In this document: positions 37,596 to 48,355 of the stretch, one piece after another
How positions within the stretch are numbered: the first letter of the stretch is position 1
Layout: each line of letters begins with the position of its first letter
Assembly: GCF_004359615.1 (NCBI RefSeq)
Contig: NZ_SCWA01000002.1
Span: 1 to 64,000 of the forward strand
Direction: 5' to 3'
From: Macrococcus brunensis
Lineage (GTDB): Bacteria; Bacillota; Bacilli; Staphylococcales; Staphylococcaceae
DNA length: 64,000 nucleotides
Position numbers and translations under genes: made by a program
The notes under the pieces: generated by a model
The model's input: the letters and a program-made list of their open reading frames with translations, nothing else
Databases searched by the model: none
What the model was told of the DNA's origin: nothing

Positions 37596-39972
37596 ACATC
37601 AGCATCTGAGGATTAATATCGATACTCAAGGAAAACTTGTTCTTAACAAACTTTTCATAATAATAGTCATCCAGATAAGTAAGTGCTGCTAAAAGTGTGG
37701 GCTCACTCTTAAACTTAATAATAATCTGGAAGCGGTACTGACTATTGATACGGGCAATCGTACACGGAGCAGGTCCCAGTACGTAGCTTGACGGCGAAAG
37801 ATGCTGCAGAAGCGTCTGGTGGATGTGCTTACTCTCCAGCAGCACTTCCTTCATGTCTGCATGACTGAAAATAAGATTGACTAAATAATAGTACGGCGGA
37901 TATTTGCCGATTTTCCGGTAAGTCATCTCTTCTTTGTAGAAGCCGAGATAATCATTATTCTGCGCATACTGAACGGCGTAATGCTCAGAATTATAGGTCT
38001 GAATGATCACATGCCCTTCTTTGTCCGCACGTCCTGCACGCCCTGCCACTTGAGTCAGCAGCTGAAATGTCCGCTCACTGCTTCTGAAGTCCGGCAGATT
38101 AAGCATCGTATCTGCATTCAGAACACCGACTAAAGTGATATTCGGAAAATCCAGTCCTTTTGCTATCATCTGTGTCCCGAGCAGTATATTCGCCTCCTGA
38201 TTTTTAAATTTCAAGAGCAGCTGTTCATGTGCACCTTTTCGAGACGTTGTGTCATTATCCATCCTGATAACTTTAGCACCTTCAAAATGCTGATAGATGA
38301 GTTCTTCAACTTTCTGGGTGCCGACCCCCATTTCACGGATATGTTCGCTGTCACAGTTCGGACAAGTCAGCGGTTTATACTCCTTATGGCCACAGTAATG
38401 ACATTTCAGTTCATCTGTTACCTTATGATAGGTCAGACTGATATCACAATTCGGACAGTTCGGCACATGCCCGCAGTCCCGACAGAGAAGAAACTGTGCA
38501 TGCCCACGTCTATTCAGGAAGAGGACGATCTGCTCACCTTTTTGAATGCGGTCGTTAATGGCCTCAGTCAGTTCTCTTGAAAACATCGAGCGGTTGCCTG
38601 CAGCAAGTTCGTCCCGCATATTGACGACATTCACAGTCGGCACCGGGAACTGATTGGCACGTGTCTTAATAGTCAGTAAATCATAGACACCTTTTTCAGC
38701 ACGGGCATAACTCTCAAGAGACGGTGTCGCACTGCCCAAGATCACTGGACAGTTGTGATAATTGCCACGCCAGAAAGCAACGTCACGTGCATGATACCTC
38801 GGATAATCTTCCTGCTTATAGCTCGCCTCGTGTTCTTCATCAATAATGATAAGCCCTAAGTTTTCAAATGGTGCAAAGACACTTGAACGTGCCCCGACAG
38901 ATACTCGTGCCTTACCGCTTCGGATTTTCCGCCACTCATCATAACGCTCGCCTATACTGAGTCCTGAGTGCATGACGGCGACTTCATCACCGAATCGTGC
39001 CTTAAATCGCTCGACCATCTGAGGTGTCAAGGCAATTTCCGGCACGAGCATGAGTGCCGTCTTGTTCTGCTGCAGCACATCAGCAATCGTCTGCAGGTAC
39101 ACTTCCGTTTTACCGCTCCCTGTTATGCCGTGCAGCAGGAAGACGCGATGTTCTTCCCCATCGATGGACCGTCTGATTTTATCATAAGCTGCCTGCTGTT
39201 CAGGCAGGAGGACTTTTTTAGCATCAGACTGGATTAAGCGGTGGGCAAACGGATCACGCGTGTCCTCTATGTCGATCTTTCTGACAAGACCTTTTTTCTC
39301 GAGGCCAGCTATCACGGCTGCTGAAAAATCACGTTCTTTTAGTTCCTTCAGAGTCAGTACGCCTGCGTCTGCCAGTGTCAGCAGACAGTCCTTCTGCTTA
39401 TCACTGCGCAGAGATGCGAGTGTCTCTTCTATATTGACGTCACATAGTTCAACTGCTTTTTGCGTTTTAACCCGCTGCTGCTGATTGACTTCCACATCTT
39501 CAGTAACGACACCCGACACAACATAAGGCTTCAGTTTTAAGATGTTATCCGCCGATAGCGAACTGATACGGACCTGCTGATTTTTGAAAAGCGGATAGAG
39601 TTCGTCGCTGATTTCCTCAGGCTCCTCTAATCGATAGACTTTGTGATATTTTCCTTTGACAGCTCGTGGCAGCATGATATCCAGTATCGCAATCCGCTTT
39701 GCGATATGCGTGGTCTGCATCCATTCACTTAAAGCGATCAGTTCCTCGTTCAGTTCGGGTGTCATGTCCTGAATATGAAGAATAGATTTGAGCTTTTTGT
39801 CATGATCTGCATCGACGAGTTCAATGATGTAGCCCTGTATTTTTCTCGGACCGAAAGGGACGACAACCCGCATGCCGATCTGAACAACCGTTTCCAGCTG
39901 TTCAGGTACTGAATAATCAAATAGCTTGTCGACTCGTTTCGCGTTGACATCGACGACAATTCTAGCGTACAT
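37594..39972 (-). CDS. priA: primosomal replication restart helicase PriA
   Basis: 792 residues. The N-terminal 3-prime-end binding domain is followed by Walker A LLHGITGSGKTEVYL, DEEH box IIIDEEHEASYKQ, and a zinc-binding insert with eight Cys (CRDCGHVPNCPNC, CHYCGHK, CPNCDSEH), then LLGTQMIAKGLDFPN and QVAGRAGRADKEG. It reloads the replisome at repaired forks. It overlaps coaBC by 11 bases. Confidence 0.97.
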   Translation of the reverse strand: MYARIVVDVNAKRVDKLFDYSVPEQLETVVQIGMRVVVPFGPRKIQGYIIELVDADHDKKLKSILHIQDMTPELNEELIALSEWMQTTHIAKRIAILDIMLPRAVKGKYHKVYRLEEPEEISDELYPLFKNQQVRISSLSADNILKLKPYVVSGVVTEDVEVNQQQRVKTQKAVELCDVNIEETLASLRSDKQKDCLLTLADAGVLTLKELKERDFSAAVIAGLEKKGLVRKIDIEDTRDPFAHRLIQSDAKKVLLPEQQAAYDKIRRSIDGEEHRVFLLHGITGSGKTEVYLQTIADVLQQNKTALMLVPEIALTPQMVERFKARFGDEVAVMHSGLSIGERYDEWRKIRSGKARVSVGARSSVFAPFENLGLIIIDEEHEASYKQEDYPRYHARDVAFWRGNYHNCPVILGSATPSLESYARAEKGVYDLLTIKTRANQFPVPTVNVVNMRDELAAGNRSMFSRELTEAINDRIQKGEQIVLFLNRRGHAQFLLCRDCGHVPNCPNCDISLTYHKVTDELKCHYCGHKEYKPLTCPNCDSEHIREMGVGTQKVEELIYQHFEGAKVIRMDNDTTSRKGAHEQLLLKFKNQEANILLGTQMIAKGLDFPNITLVGVLNADTMLNLPDFRSSERTFQLLTQVAGRAGRADKEGHVIIQTYNSEHYAVQYAQNNDYLGFYKEEMTYRKIGKYPPYYYLVNLIFSHADMKEVLLESKHIHQTLLQHLSPSSYVLGPAPCTIARINSQYRFQIIIKFKSEPTLLAALTYLDDYYYEKFVKNKFSLSIDINPQMLM

Positions 39973-41152
39973 GCATATCCTGCTTAATAGATGTCAGTAT
40001 TTCATGGGCAATCTCCAGTTTAGGCATCTTCTCTATTTTACGGCTTGCGCCATTTTTAAAGAACATCTCGACAGCATTTTGATCTGACTTGAAGCCGATT
40101 GATGTATCGCCGACATTATTGGCAATGATGACATCTGCATTTTTCTTGACGAGCTTGCCGCGTGCATATGTTTCCACCTGCTCTGTTTCTGCTGCAAAAC
40201 CTGCTAAATATTGCGTTGTCTTATGTTCTCCTAAATATTTCAGGATATCCTGTGTACGGTTCAGAGTCAGCGTGAAGTCTTCATCTTTTTTCTTCATCTT
40301 CCCGTGCTGTCTCTCTATCGTATAATCTGCAACCGCAGCTGCTTTAATGATGATGTCCTGATTCATACGCGTCGTCACTGCTTCGAACATCTCAGCTGCA
40401 CTTTCTATCTGAACAAAGCGCACATTGTTCGGCACTTTCAGCTGAACAGGACCACTCACAAGCGTGACATCAGCGCCGCGCAGTTGTGCCGCTTCAGCAA
40501 TGGCATAACCCATACGGCCAGTTGAATTATTCGTCAAGTAACGTACCGCATCAATCCGTTCAATGGTCGGACCTGCTGTCACCAGTATTTTTTTGCCGAA
40601 TAAGTCATTATTGTATTGTTTTGTCACTTGAAACGATTCGACCGCCTCAATGATGTCGAGCGGTTCAGCCATGCGCCCTTTTGCAATATAGCCGCACGCA
40701 AGAAATCCACTGCCCGCATCGATAAAATGGTAGCCCATATCACTGAGCTTCTGCATATTCTCCTGAACAGCCGGATGACTGTACATATTGCTGTTCATCG
40801 CCGGTGCGATAAAGGTTGGTTTAGTCGACGCAATCAGTGTCGTCGTCACCATATTGTCTGCAATGCCATGCGCCAGTTTACCGATTGTAGAAGCGGTTGC
40901 CGGTGCAATGATGTTGATATCCGCCCAGTCCGCAAGATTGATATGCTTGATGACTTCGGGCTTAGTTTCATCGAATATATCGATATGGACTTCGTTACGG
41001 CTTAGTGCCTGAAACGGCAATGGTGTAATAAATTCTCTCGCAGACGGTGTCATCATGACTTTCACTTCATGGTTACGCTGCACGAGTTTGCTAGTCAGGT
41101 CAATCGCCTTATAGGCTGCGATACCACCTGTTACACTTAATAAAATCTTCAT
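39962..41152 (-). CDS. coaBC: bifunctional phosphopantothenoylcysteine decarboxylase/synthetase CoaBC
   Basis: 396 residues. The CoaC flavoprotein half (1-185) has SVTGGIAAYKAID, PAMNSNMYSHPAV and the catalytic Cys in GFLACGYIAKGRMAE. The CoaB half has VTAGPTIERIDAVRYLTNN, STGRMGYAIAEAA and the KKNADVIIANNV loop. It makes 4-phosphopantetheine for coenzyme A. It starts after AGGAGG, with a TATAAT about 30 bases upstream, and is cotranscribed with priA. Confidence 0.97.
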   Translation of the reverse strand: MKILLSVTGGIAAYKAIDLTSKLVQRNHEVKVMMTPSAREFITPLPFQALSRNEVHIDIFDETKPEVIKHINLADWADINIIAPATASTIGKLAHGIADNMVTTTLIASTKPTFIAPAMNSNMYSHPAVQENMQKLSDMGYHFIDAGSGFLACGYIAKGRMAEPLDIIEAVESFQVTKQYNNDLFGKKILVTAGPTIERIDAVRYLTNNSTGRMGYAIAEAAQLRGADVTLVSGPVQLKVPNNVRFVQIESAAEMFEAVTTRMNQDIIIKAAAVADYTIERQHGKMKKKDEDFTLTLNRTQDILKYLGEHKTTQYLAGFAAETEQVETYARGKLVKKNADVIIANNVGDTSIGFKSDQNAVEMFFKNGASRKIEKMPKLEIAHEILTSIKQDMHVR

Positions 41153-41203
41153 GACGTCCTCCTAAATGATAGTACATTTATTATACATGATTCTTCTCCA
41201 AAC

Positions 41204-41227
41204 AAAAAAGCCGGCGACTGCCGACTT
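41204..41227 (-). terminator. rho-independent terminator after rpoZ
   Basis: AAGTCGGC/GCCGGCTT stem with a 4-base loop, followed by TTTT on the minus strand; it overlaps the rpoZ stop. Confidence 0.8.
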
Positions 41228-41419
41228 ATTCTTCTACGTGGATACGACCAGCAGCTACTTCCTCTAAAGCCTGCCCAACCGGTTTATAAGATACATAACG
41301 TTCAAGTAAGTTTGAATCAGGATTGTCCTGAAGTTCACGTGCGCGTTTTGCCGCGAGCGTCACGACTAAGTATTTTGAGTTCACATTGTCTTTGATTTTA
41401 TCTAATGGTGGATATAACA

Positions 41420-41420
<1 letters not shown>
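41226..41420 (-). CDS. rpoZ: DNA-directed RNA polymerase omega subunit
   Basis: 64 residues starting MLYPPLDKIKDNVNSKYLVV, with AAKRARELQ and KPVGQALEEVAAGRI, the omega signature. It assists RNA polymerase assembly. It shares one base with the gmk stop, as in other Bacillales. Confidence 0.96.
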
Positions 41421-42070
<650 letters not shown>

Positions 42071-42173
42071 TTATTATTAAGAGTAACATATATTTTTTGA
42101 AAAATACATGCTTCATTTCATATTCTCATCATCGAGTGGTAAACTATATAAATATCATATAGAGGTGAAACAA

Positions 42174-43835
42174 ATGGCATTTGATGGATTATTTACGGGC
42201 AAGATGCTCGACGAACTACAATTTCTCGTCTCAGGACGTATCAATAAAATCACACAGCCGGATACACAGACCATTATTCTGACTGTCCGCGCGAACCGCA
42301 GGAATCAGCAGTTATTGATTTCAGCACATCCCAATTTTGCGCGTCTGCATTTAACGGATAACAAGGCGCCGAATCCTTTTGAACCGCCGATGTTTCTGCG
42401 CGTACTGCGTAAACACTTGGAAGGCGGCATTATTAAAGGCTTTCGACAAAAAGGTAATGACCGTATTGTTTTCATCGATATCGACAATACAGATGAAATC
42501 GGCGATCCGGTGAAACGTCGTCTCGTCATCGAACTGATGGGTAAACATAGTAACGTTATCTTAACGGATCATGATGACAAGATTCTAGAAAGTATGAAAC
42601 ATCTGACACCTAACACGAATGCTGCACGTACGATTATGCCCGGCTTTAAGTACGAGGAACCGCCAACAGCGACAAAAGAAAATCCTTATACGCTGGAACA
42701 TGTTTCAAATCTTTTAGATGCGGCACCTGTCAGACGTCAGCTGCTGAACGTCCTTGAGGGATTCAGTCCACTTGCGATAGATGAACTACTGTCGATGGAT
42801 GATGATATTGATACTGCTTTCCAGAAGTTTATGGCGAAAACAGAAAAAGTGGTGCCCGTCTATTACAACCGTGCACCGAAGGAATTCTTCTACTTTATGC
42901 CGCTTGAAACGCTCGGCGCGCCAGATAAAACCTTTGACACTCTGTCACAGTTACTCGACGACTATTTCAATGAACGCGGCGAACGAGAGCGTATCAAATC
43001 ACGCAGTATCGATCTCAGTCGTCACATTACCCAGCTTCTGCATAAGGACAGAAAGAAACTGGAGAAACTCGTCAATGAACTCGAGGAAGCCAATTCACTG
43101 GATGACGCACAGCTGTACGGCGAACTGATCACAGCTAATATGTACCAGCTGAAAAATGGTATGACAGAGTTTGAGGCATTCAACTATTATACAAATGAGA
43201 ATATTACGATTCCGCTCAATCCGCGCAAAACTCCTGCTGAAAATGCGCAGTATTATTATAAACAGTACAATAAACTGAAGACTCGTAAAGTCCATGCAGC
43301 GAGTCAGATCAAAGAGACAGAAGAAGAGATTGCCTATCTAGAGAATCTGGAAGGCCAGCTCTCATATATCACTTATGAAGATATAGAAGGCATGCGCGAA
43401 GAACTGATGGAACAAGGTCTTCTCAGAAAACGACAGAAACAAAAAAGTAAAGGTAAAGATAAAATCGTCCTGGAAAAATATCAGTCATCAGAAGGCACTG
43501 AAATATTGGTCGGTAAAAATAACCTGCAGAATGATTACTTGACCAATAAAGTGGCGCGTAAAGACTATACATGGTTCCATACGAAAGATATACCCGGCTC
43601 ACATGTGGTCATCATGAAGAAAGACCCGAGTGACAGCGACTTGATGGACGCAGCAATGCTAGCCGCTTATTATTCAAAAGCAGGACAATCGGCAAGTGTG
43701 CCAGTCGATTATACGTTGATCAGACATGTGCATAAACCAAGTGGCGCGAAGCCTGGATTTGTGACTTATACCGATCAGTCTACTATTTATGTAGATCCAG
43801 AAAAACAGACTGTTGATCAGATGAGAGTGAAATAA
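42174..43835 (+). CDS. rqcH: ribosome quality control protein RqcH (NFACT/FbpA family)
   Basis: 553 residues from the ATG at 42174 with AGAGGTG upstream; an open extension of 22 codons has no ribosome-binding site. The NFACT-N domain has MFLRVLRKHLEGG and the catalytic-type DR pair (Asp96-Arg97), a long coiled coil follows (about 280-430), then the NFACT-R domain with LVGKNNLQNDYLTNK and WFHTKDIPGSHVVI. RqcH directs alanine tailing of nascent chains on stalled 50S subunits. Old names include FbpA, fibronectin-binding protein. It is a single gene closed by a hairpin. Confidence 0.95.
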   Translation: MAFDGLFTGKMLDELQFLVSGRINKITQPDTQTIILTVRANRRNQQLLISAHPNFARLHLTDNKAPNPFEPPMFLRVLRKHLEGGIIKGFRQKGNDRIVFIDIDNTDEIGDPVKRRLVIELMGKHSNVILTDHDDKILESMKHLTPNTNAARTIMPGFKYEEPPTATKENPYTLEHVSNLLDAAPVRRQLLNVLEGFSPLAIDELLSMDDDIDTAFQKFMAKTEKVVPVYYNRAPKEFFYFMPLETLGAPDKTFDTLSQLLDDYFNERGERERIKSRSIDLSRHITQLLHKDRKKLEKLVNELEEANSLDDAQLYGELITANMYQLKNGMTEFEAFNYYTNENITIPLNPRKTPAENAQYYYKQYNKLKTRKVHAASQIKETEEEIAYLENLEGQLSYITYEDIEGMREELMEQGLLRKRQKQKSKGKDKIVLEKYQSSEGTEILVGKNNLQNDYLTNKVARKDYTWFHTKDIPGSHVVIMKKDPSDSDLMDAAMLAAYYSKAGQSASVPVDYTLIRHVHKPSGAKPGFVTYTDQSTIYVDPEKQTVDQMRVK

Positions 43836-43873
43836 AAGAAGACCGTGCATCACTTGATGTATGGTCTTCTTTT
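43834..43873 (+). terminator. rho-independent terminator after rqcH
   Basis: A 19-bp stem with two G-U type pairs (43834-43852 with 43855-43873) starts at the stop codon; the plus strand ends TCTTCTTTT. Confidence 0.85.
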
Positions 43874-43880
43874 GTGTGGT

Positions 43881-44098
43881 GTTACTGGCGATAAATGTGA
43901 TTTATTGCTCGTAACTCACATGATTCTCTGCTTTTCGCTCATTTACTGGCGATAAATGCCGCTTATCGCTCGTAACTCACATGATTCTCTGCTTTTCGCT
44001 CATTTACTGGTGATAAATGCAAATTATCGCTCGTAACTCACGTAATTCTCTTCTTTTCGCTCAGTTACTGGCGAGAAATGCCGTTTATCACTCATAAC
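43881..44098. repeat. four tandem 61-bp repeats, each with a 35-bp imperfect palindrome
   Basis: Palindromes begin at 43881, 43942, 44003 and 44064, an exact 61-base period. Each reads TTACTGGCGATAAATG, a short variable centre, then TTATCGCTCGTAAC, pairing TTAC with GTAA and CGATAA with TTATCG. The 26-base linkers are nearly identical (core TCTCTGCTTTTCGCTCA). Copy 4 is the most diverged. The block lies between rqcH and a minus-strand membrane gene and has no ORF of note. It is unlike a CRISPR because linkers are conserved and the variable part is inside the palindrome. Confidence 0.9.
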
Positions 44099-44110
44099 TC
44101 ACCTTCTAAT

Positions 44111-44479
44111 TCATCCTTTATCCGGTATTGTTCTGATCAATGTAAACAAAACTACTGTCTGCAGGATAACCATAATGACGAGTCCTATTCTGATATATGG
44201 ATGATCAATCATCCAGAATGAAAACCCGACAACGATATAGAGACTAAGAAGCATCTTAAACTTCTGTCTTAAAGTGAATCCTCTATTCTTCTGAAACTCC
44301 AGCACATAGGCTTTATACACTTTTGTCGAAATCAGCCAGTCATGAAAACGATCTGAACTTCTGGCGAAACAGATAGCCGCGAGAAGCACGAATGGTGTCG
44401 TTGGCAGAAGAGGCAGAACGACGCCTATCAGGCCTAATACCGTCGAAACGATACCAATCGAGATTAAAAATATTCGCAT
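44111..44479 (-). CDS. DUF454 (YbaN-like) inner membrane protein
   Basis: 122 residues with three or four hydrophobic helices. The N-terminal GLIGVVLPLLPTTPFVLLAA, then CFARSS and FHDWLI, is the DUF454 signature. The function of the family is unknown. It is preceded by AAGGAGG, which lies directly behind the glgP terminator, so limited readthrough from the glycogen operon could express it. Confidence 0.88.
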   Translation of the reverse strand: MRIFLISIGIVSTVLGLIGVVLPLLPTTPFVLLAAICFARSSDRFHDWLISTKVYKAYVLEFQKNRGFTLRQKFKMLLSLYIVVGFSFWMIDHPYIRIGLVIMVILQTVVLFTLIRTIPDKG

Positions 44480-44497
44480 GTCTGCCTCCTTGTCAAA

Positions 44498-44523
44498 AAA
44501 AGACAGCCGGCAGACTGTCTTTT
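44498..44523 (-). terminator. rho-independent terminator after glgP
   Basis: AAAAGACAG/CTGTCTTTT stem with an 8-base loop and seven T on the minus strand, eight bases after the glgP stop. Confidence 0.85.
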
Positions 44524-44530
44524 AAATCAA

Positions 44531-46933
44531 TTAAATCAATTTCCAGATATCTGTTGCATATTCATTTATGGTGCGATCACTTGAGAACTTACCTGACTGT
44601 GCGATATTCACGAGACTCATTTTGTTCCAAGTCTGTTTGTTTTCGTAAAGTGTCACAGCTTTGATATGTGTCTCAAGATATGAAGTAAAATCTTTTAAGA
44701 TAAAATATGGATCGTTATTCGTTAAAATGCGGTAGTAAATATCGCTGAATGTTTCGCCTTTTGCATAACGACCGTCTTTTAAGCCATCTAAAATAGACTT
44801 GAGTCGGTCATCTGTCTGGTAAATATCATTCGCCTGATAGCCGCCTTCATTCTGATAACTAATGACTTCCTCGCTTGATAAACCGAAGATTAAGATGTTT
44901 TCTTTACCTACCAGTTCAGCAATTTCAACATTGGCGCCGTCCATCGTACCTAAAGTGACTGCACCATTCATCATCATCTTCATGTTGCCGGTACCGGATG
45001 CTTCCATTGAGGCTGTAGAAATCTGTTCTGAAATCTCAGCAGCCGGCATAATGTATTCTGCGAGTGTGACATTATAATTTTCGAGGAAGACCACTTTAAT
45101 ACGGCCTGCCACATCTTTGTCCTCGTTAACTAAGTCACCGACAAGATGAATAAGACGAATGATTTCCTTCGCGAGGTGATAACTTGGCGCCGCTTTTGCA
45201 CCAAATATAAATGTCTGCGGCACCATTTTCAGCTTCGGATTTCTCTTGATTTCATTATACAGATGAATGACATGGAAAATATTAAGCAACTGACGTTTAT
45301 ACTCATGTAGACGCTTGACCTGGACATCGAATATAGAGTGTTCATTAACTTCTATACCAGTTTTCTTGTAGATGACATCCTGCAGTATTTTTTTATTCTG
45401 TAATTTTACTTCTGCTAAGCGGTCAAGGAAGCCATTATCATTCTGATAACGCAGCAGCTGATTAAGTTCTACAGGTGATTTAATCCAGTGATCACCGATA
45501 GCATCTGTAATCAGGTCAGTCAATCCTGGATTAGCACCCATCAGCCAGCGACGGTGCGTAATACCGTTTGTCTTATTGTTAAACTTCTCGGGTGTTAATC
45601 GGTAGAAATCATGGAACGTATAGTCTTTAATAATATCTGAGTGCAGTGCCGCTACGCCGTTGACACTGTAGCTGCCGACGATGGCAAGCTTGCTCATATG
45701 AATCACGTCATCACTGATCACAGCGAGCTCACTGATACGGTCACGTAGTTCTTCATGTTCATCGAAGACTTGTTTACAGAATCGCTCATTAATTTCATGA
45801 ATAATCATATAGATTCTCGGGCTCACACGTTTAACCATTTCAACTGGCCATTTCTCAAGCGCTTCCTGCATAATCGTATGATTCGTATAGGCGAAAGTAT
45901 GAGAAGTGATAGACCATGCTTCTTCCCAGCTCAGTCCCTCTTCATCCATCAGTATACGCATCAGTTCGGGGATTCCGAATGTCGGATGAGTATCATTGAT
46001 CTGGATGACATTCTTCTCATGGAACTGTTCAATCGGCATATCATACTGGGATTTAAAACGACGGATTAAAGTCTGAATCGTAGAAGAAACTAAGAAATAC
46101 TGCTGTTTCAGTCTTAAGAAACGGCCCTCTTCTGTAGAATCATCCGGGTAAAGGAAGCCGGAGATTTTCTCTACACTCTGCATATATTCAAGTTGATTTT
46201 TATATTGCTCAGGGCTGACTGCGTTTTCTGGTACTTCAGCACTCCATAATCTAAGTGTGTTCACGACATCATTCTCATAACCGACGATTCCGACATCATA
46301 TGGAACTGCTAATACGACTTCCTGATCACGATAATGGAACTGATAATGATTATCTTCTACCGTAAAATCAGCTTCTCCGCCAAACTTGACTTCAATAGCT
46401 TCATCGATTTTTCGTGTCTCCCACGGGTAAACTTCTCGGAGCCAGTTATCCGGCAGTTCGATCTGGCTGCCTGAAACAATTCGCTGTTCAAATAGTCCGT
46501 AGCGATAACGGATACCAAAACCGTGGCCTGCATAGCCCAGACTTGCAATTGAATCGAGGAAACAAGCCGCTAAACGGCCGAGACCACCATTACCGAGACC
46601 CGCATCCTGCTCTTCTCCATAAACGTCTCTCGGTTTTCGTCCTAAATCTGCTAAAACTTCATCACAGACCTTCTTAAAACCAGTATTGATAAGGTTACTT
46701 TCAATTAAACGGCCGATTAAGAATTCCATCGATAAATATGAGACCTGACGTTTCTTGTTGTTAATATAACGCTGTTTTGTTTCAATACTTGCTTCATTGA
46801 TAGAATCTTTTATAATTGATGCAATCGCATAGAATAAGTCTTTATCAGTCGTTTCTTCCAGAGTCTTAGTCCGTTTATCCCTTACCTTCTTTTCCAGCAA
46901 CTCACGAAATTCTTCTTTAGTAAATGTTTTCAC
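44531..46933 (-). CDS. glgP: glycogen phosphorylase
   Basis: 800 residues, standard for the GT35 family. EQDAGLGNGGLGRLAACFLDS, KRLHEYKRQLLN and the PLP site EASGTGNMKMMMNGA (Lys in NMK) are visible. It releases glucose 1-phosphate from glycogen chains, for PgcA to isomerise. It is the last gene of glgB-C-D-A-P, 11 bases after glgA, and ends at a terminator. Confidence 0.97.
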   Translation of the reverse strand: MKTFTKEEFRELLEKKVRDKRTKTLEETTDKDLFYAIASIIKDSINEASIETKQRYINNKKRQVSYLSMEFLIGRLIESNLINTGFKKVCDEVLADLGRKPRDVYGEEQDAGLGNGGLGRLAACFLDSIASLGYAGHGFGIRYRYGLFEQRIVSGSQIELPDNWLREVYPWETRKIDEAIEVKFGGEADFTVEDNHYQFHYRDQEVVLAVPYDVGIVGYENDVVNTLRLWSAEVPENAVSPEQYKNQLEYMQSVEKISGFLYPDDSTEEGRFLRLKQQYFLVSSTIQTLIRRFKSQYDMPIEQFHEKNVIQINDTHPTFGIPELMRILMDEEGLSWEEAWSITSHTFAYTNHTIMQEALEKWPVEMVKRVSPRIYMIIHEINERFCKQVFDEHEELRDRISELAVISDDVIHMSKLAIVGSYSVNGVAALHSDIIKDYTFHDFYRLTPEKFNNKTNGITHRRWLMGANPGLTDLITDAIGDHWIKSPVELNQLLRYQNDNGFLDRLAEVKLQNKKILQDVIYKKTGIEVNEHSIFDVQVKRLHEYKRQLLNIFHVIHLYNEIKRNPKLKMVPQTFIFGAKAAPSYHLAKEIIRLIHLVGDLVNEDKDVAGRIKVVFLENYNVTLAEYIMPAAEISEQISTASMEASGTGNMKMMMNGAVTLGTMDGANVEIAELVGKENILIFGLSSEEVISYQNEGGYQANDIYQTDDRLKSILDGLKDGRYAKGETFSDIYYRILTNNDPYFILKDFTSYLETHIKAVTLYENKQTWNKMSLVNIAQSGKFSSDRTINEYATDIWKLI

Positions 46934-46944
46934 TTTTATTCTCC

Positions 46945-48342
46945 TTAGTAGATGTCAAGATATTGGTGCGCAGATTGTGACCAGCTATGATTGACCTTCG
47001 TTATGTTAGTGAACATCCTTTTGTAAAGTTCCGCGTCGTGATAGATTGTCAGAGAATAGTTCAGACGATCCAGTAATTCATGTGCATTGTAATTGGCAAA
47101 AGTGAGGCCGGTCCCTGTTCCTGTATAAACATTGAATGGCATGACTGTATCTTTCAGACCGCCTGTCTCACGGACAATCGGAATCGCTTTATACTGGAGA
47201 GCAATGAGCTGAGATAGACCGCATGGTTCGAAGAGTGATGGCATAATAAAGAAGTCACTCGCTGCATAAACTCTACGTGATAAGCCTTCACTAAAACCAA
47301 TATAAGCATAGACTTTATCTGGATACTTCTCAGCTAAGTAATTAAAGAAGGATTCAAACTCATAAAGACCATTGCCCAGTATAACGATTTGAACATCCTG
47401 CTGAATAAATTCTTCCAGGATATGTGTGATTAAATGAAGTCCCTTTTGTTCGACCATCCGGGTGATGATAGAATACATCGGCACCTCTTTAACCGGTAAT
47501 CCAAACTCACGCTGCAGACGCTTTTTATTCTGACGTTTCTTAATAATAGAAGTTTTAAAAGGCACATCTAAATTGGAATCTTTCATAGAATTATAGTCAT
47601 CTACATCCAGTCCGTTGATGATACCAAGCAGGTCCCAGCTGCGCATATTCAGCATCGGTTCTAAACCTTCACCGTAATGCGCTGTCTTAATTTCTTCAGC
47701 ATAAGTCGGAGAGACTGTTGTTATTTTATCTGCGTGGAAAATACCTGCTTTCATTAAGTTCAGCATGCCGCCCCATTCAAATCCAGAAAAATGGCTGATA
47801 TCCAGGTTGAAAAGGTCACCAAATGCAGCATGTTCCATCCAGCCTTGGTAGAGAATATTATGAATCGTAAAGATTGTTCGGATACCAGGTACTGGCTGCT
47901 TAATTTTCGCAATCGCAACAGCGGCACCTGCCTGCCAGTCATGGCCATGGAGCACGTCCGGTTTAAAGTCTCCGCGATAGATAAATTCAATGACAGCATT
48001 GGAGAAGTAAACGAAACGCTCACCGTCATCTTCATAGCCGTATAGATTATCGCGTTTGAAATACTGTTCGTTATCGACAAAGTAGTAGTGGACGCCTTCA
48101 TAGATGATCTCGTAAATACCTGTATATTGCTTGCGCCACCCTACTTCTGTTTCGAAAATCATGACTTCTGTTAAGAGCGCACGATATTCAGATTTTAACT
48201 TGGAGTATAACGGCAGAATGACACGGACTTCACAGTCATCCGTGTCATTTAAATATTGTGGGAGACTGCCGATTACATCAGCGAGTCCACCCGATTTAAA
48301 GAATGGCGTACATTCAGAAGCTACAAACAATACTTTTTTCAT
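46945..48342 (-). CDS. glgA: glycogen synthase (ADP-glucose)
   Basis: 465 residues from the ATG at 48342 (MKKVLFVASECTPF), set by AGAGGT seven bases upstream; an 18-codon extension runs into the glgD end. The ADP-glucose site SGGLADVIGSLP, HGHDWQAG and the C-terminal SLFEPCGLSQL and ETGGLKDTV mark a GT5 bacterial glycogen synthase. It extends alpha-1,4-glucan chains. Confidence 0.96.
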   Translation of the reverse strand: MKKVLFVASECTPFFKSGGLADVIGSLPQYLNDTDDCEVRVILPLYSKLKSEYRALLTEVMIFETEVGWRKQYTGIYEIIYEGVHYYFVDNEQYFKRDNLYGYEDDGERFVYFSNAVIEFIYRGDFKPDVLHGHDWQAGAAVAIAKIKQPVPGIRTIFTIHNILYQGWMEHAAFGDLFNLDISHFSGFEWGGMLNLMKAGIFHADKITTVSPTYAEEIKTAHYGEGLEPMLNMRSWDLLGIINGLDVDDYNSMKDSNLDVPFKTSIIKKRQNKKRLQREFGLPVKEVPMYSIITRMVEQKGLHLITHILEEFIQQDVQIVILGNGLYEFESFFNYLAEKYPDKVYAYIGFSEGLSRRVYAASDFFIMPSLFEPCGLSQLIALQYKAIPIVRETGGLKDTVMPFNVYTGTGTGLTFANYNAHELLDRLNYSLTIYHDAELYKRMFTNITKVNHSWSQSAHQYLDIY

Positions 48343-48355
48343 TTTTATACCTCTT

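Noticed and set aside
43881-44098. Possible CRISPR array
   Set aside because: The repeated arms are imperfect, the 26-base linkers are conserved instead of unique, and there are no cas genes; the variable part lies inside each palindrome.
46414-46677. Plus-strand ORF opposite glgP
   Set aside because: Antisense frame with no initiation signal and no recognisable domain; glgP is strongly supported.
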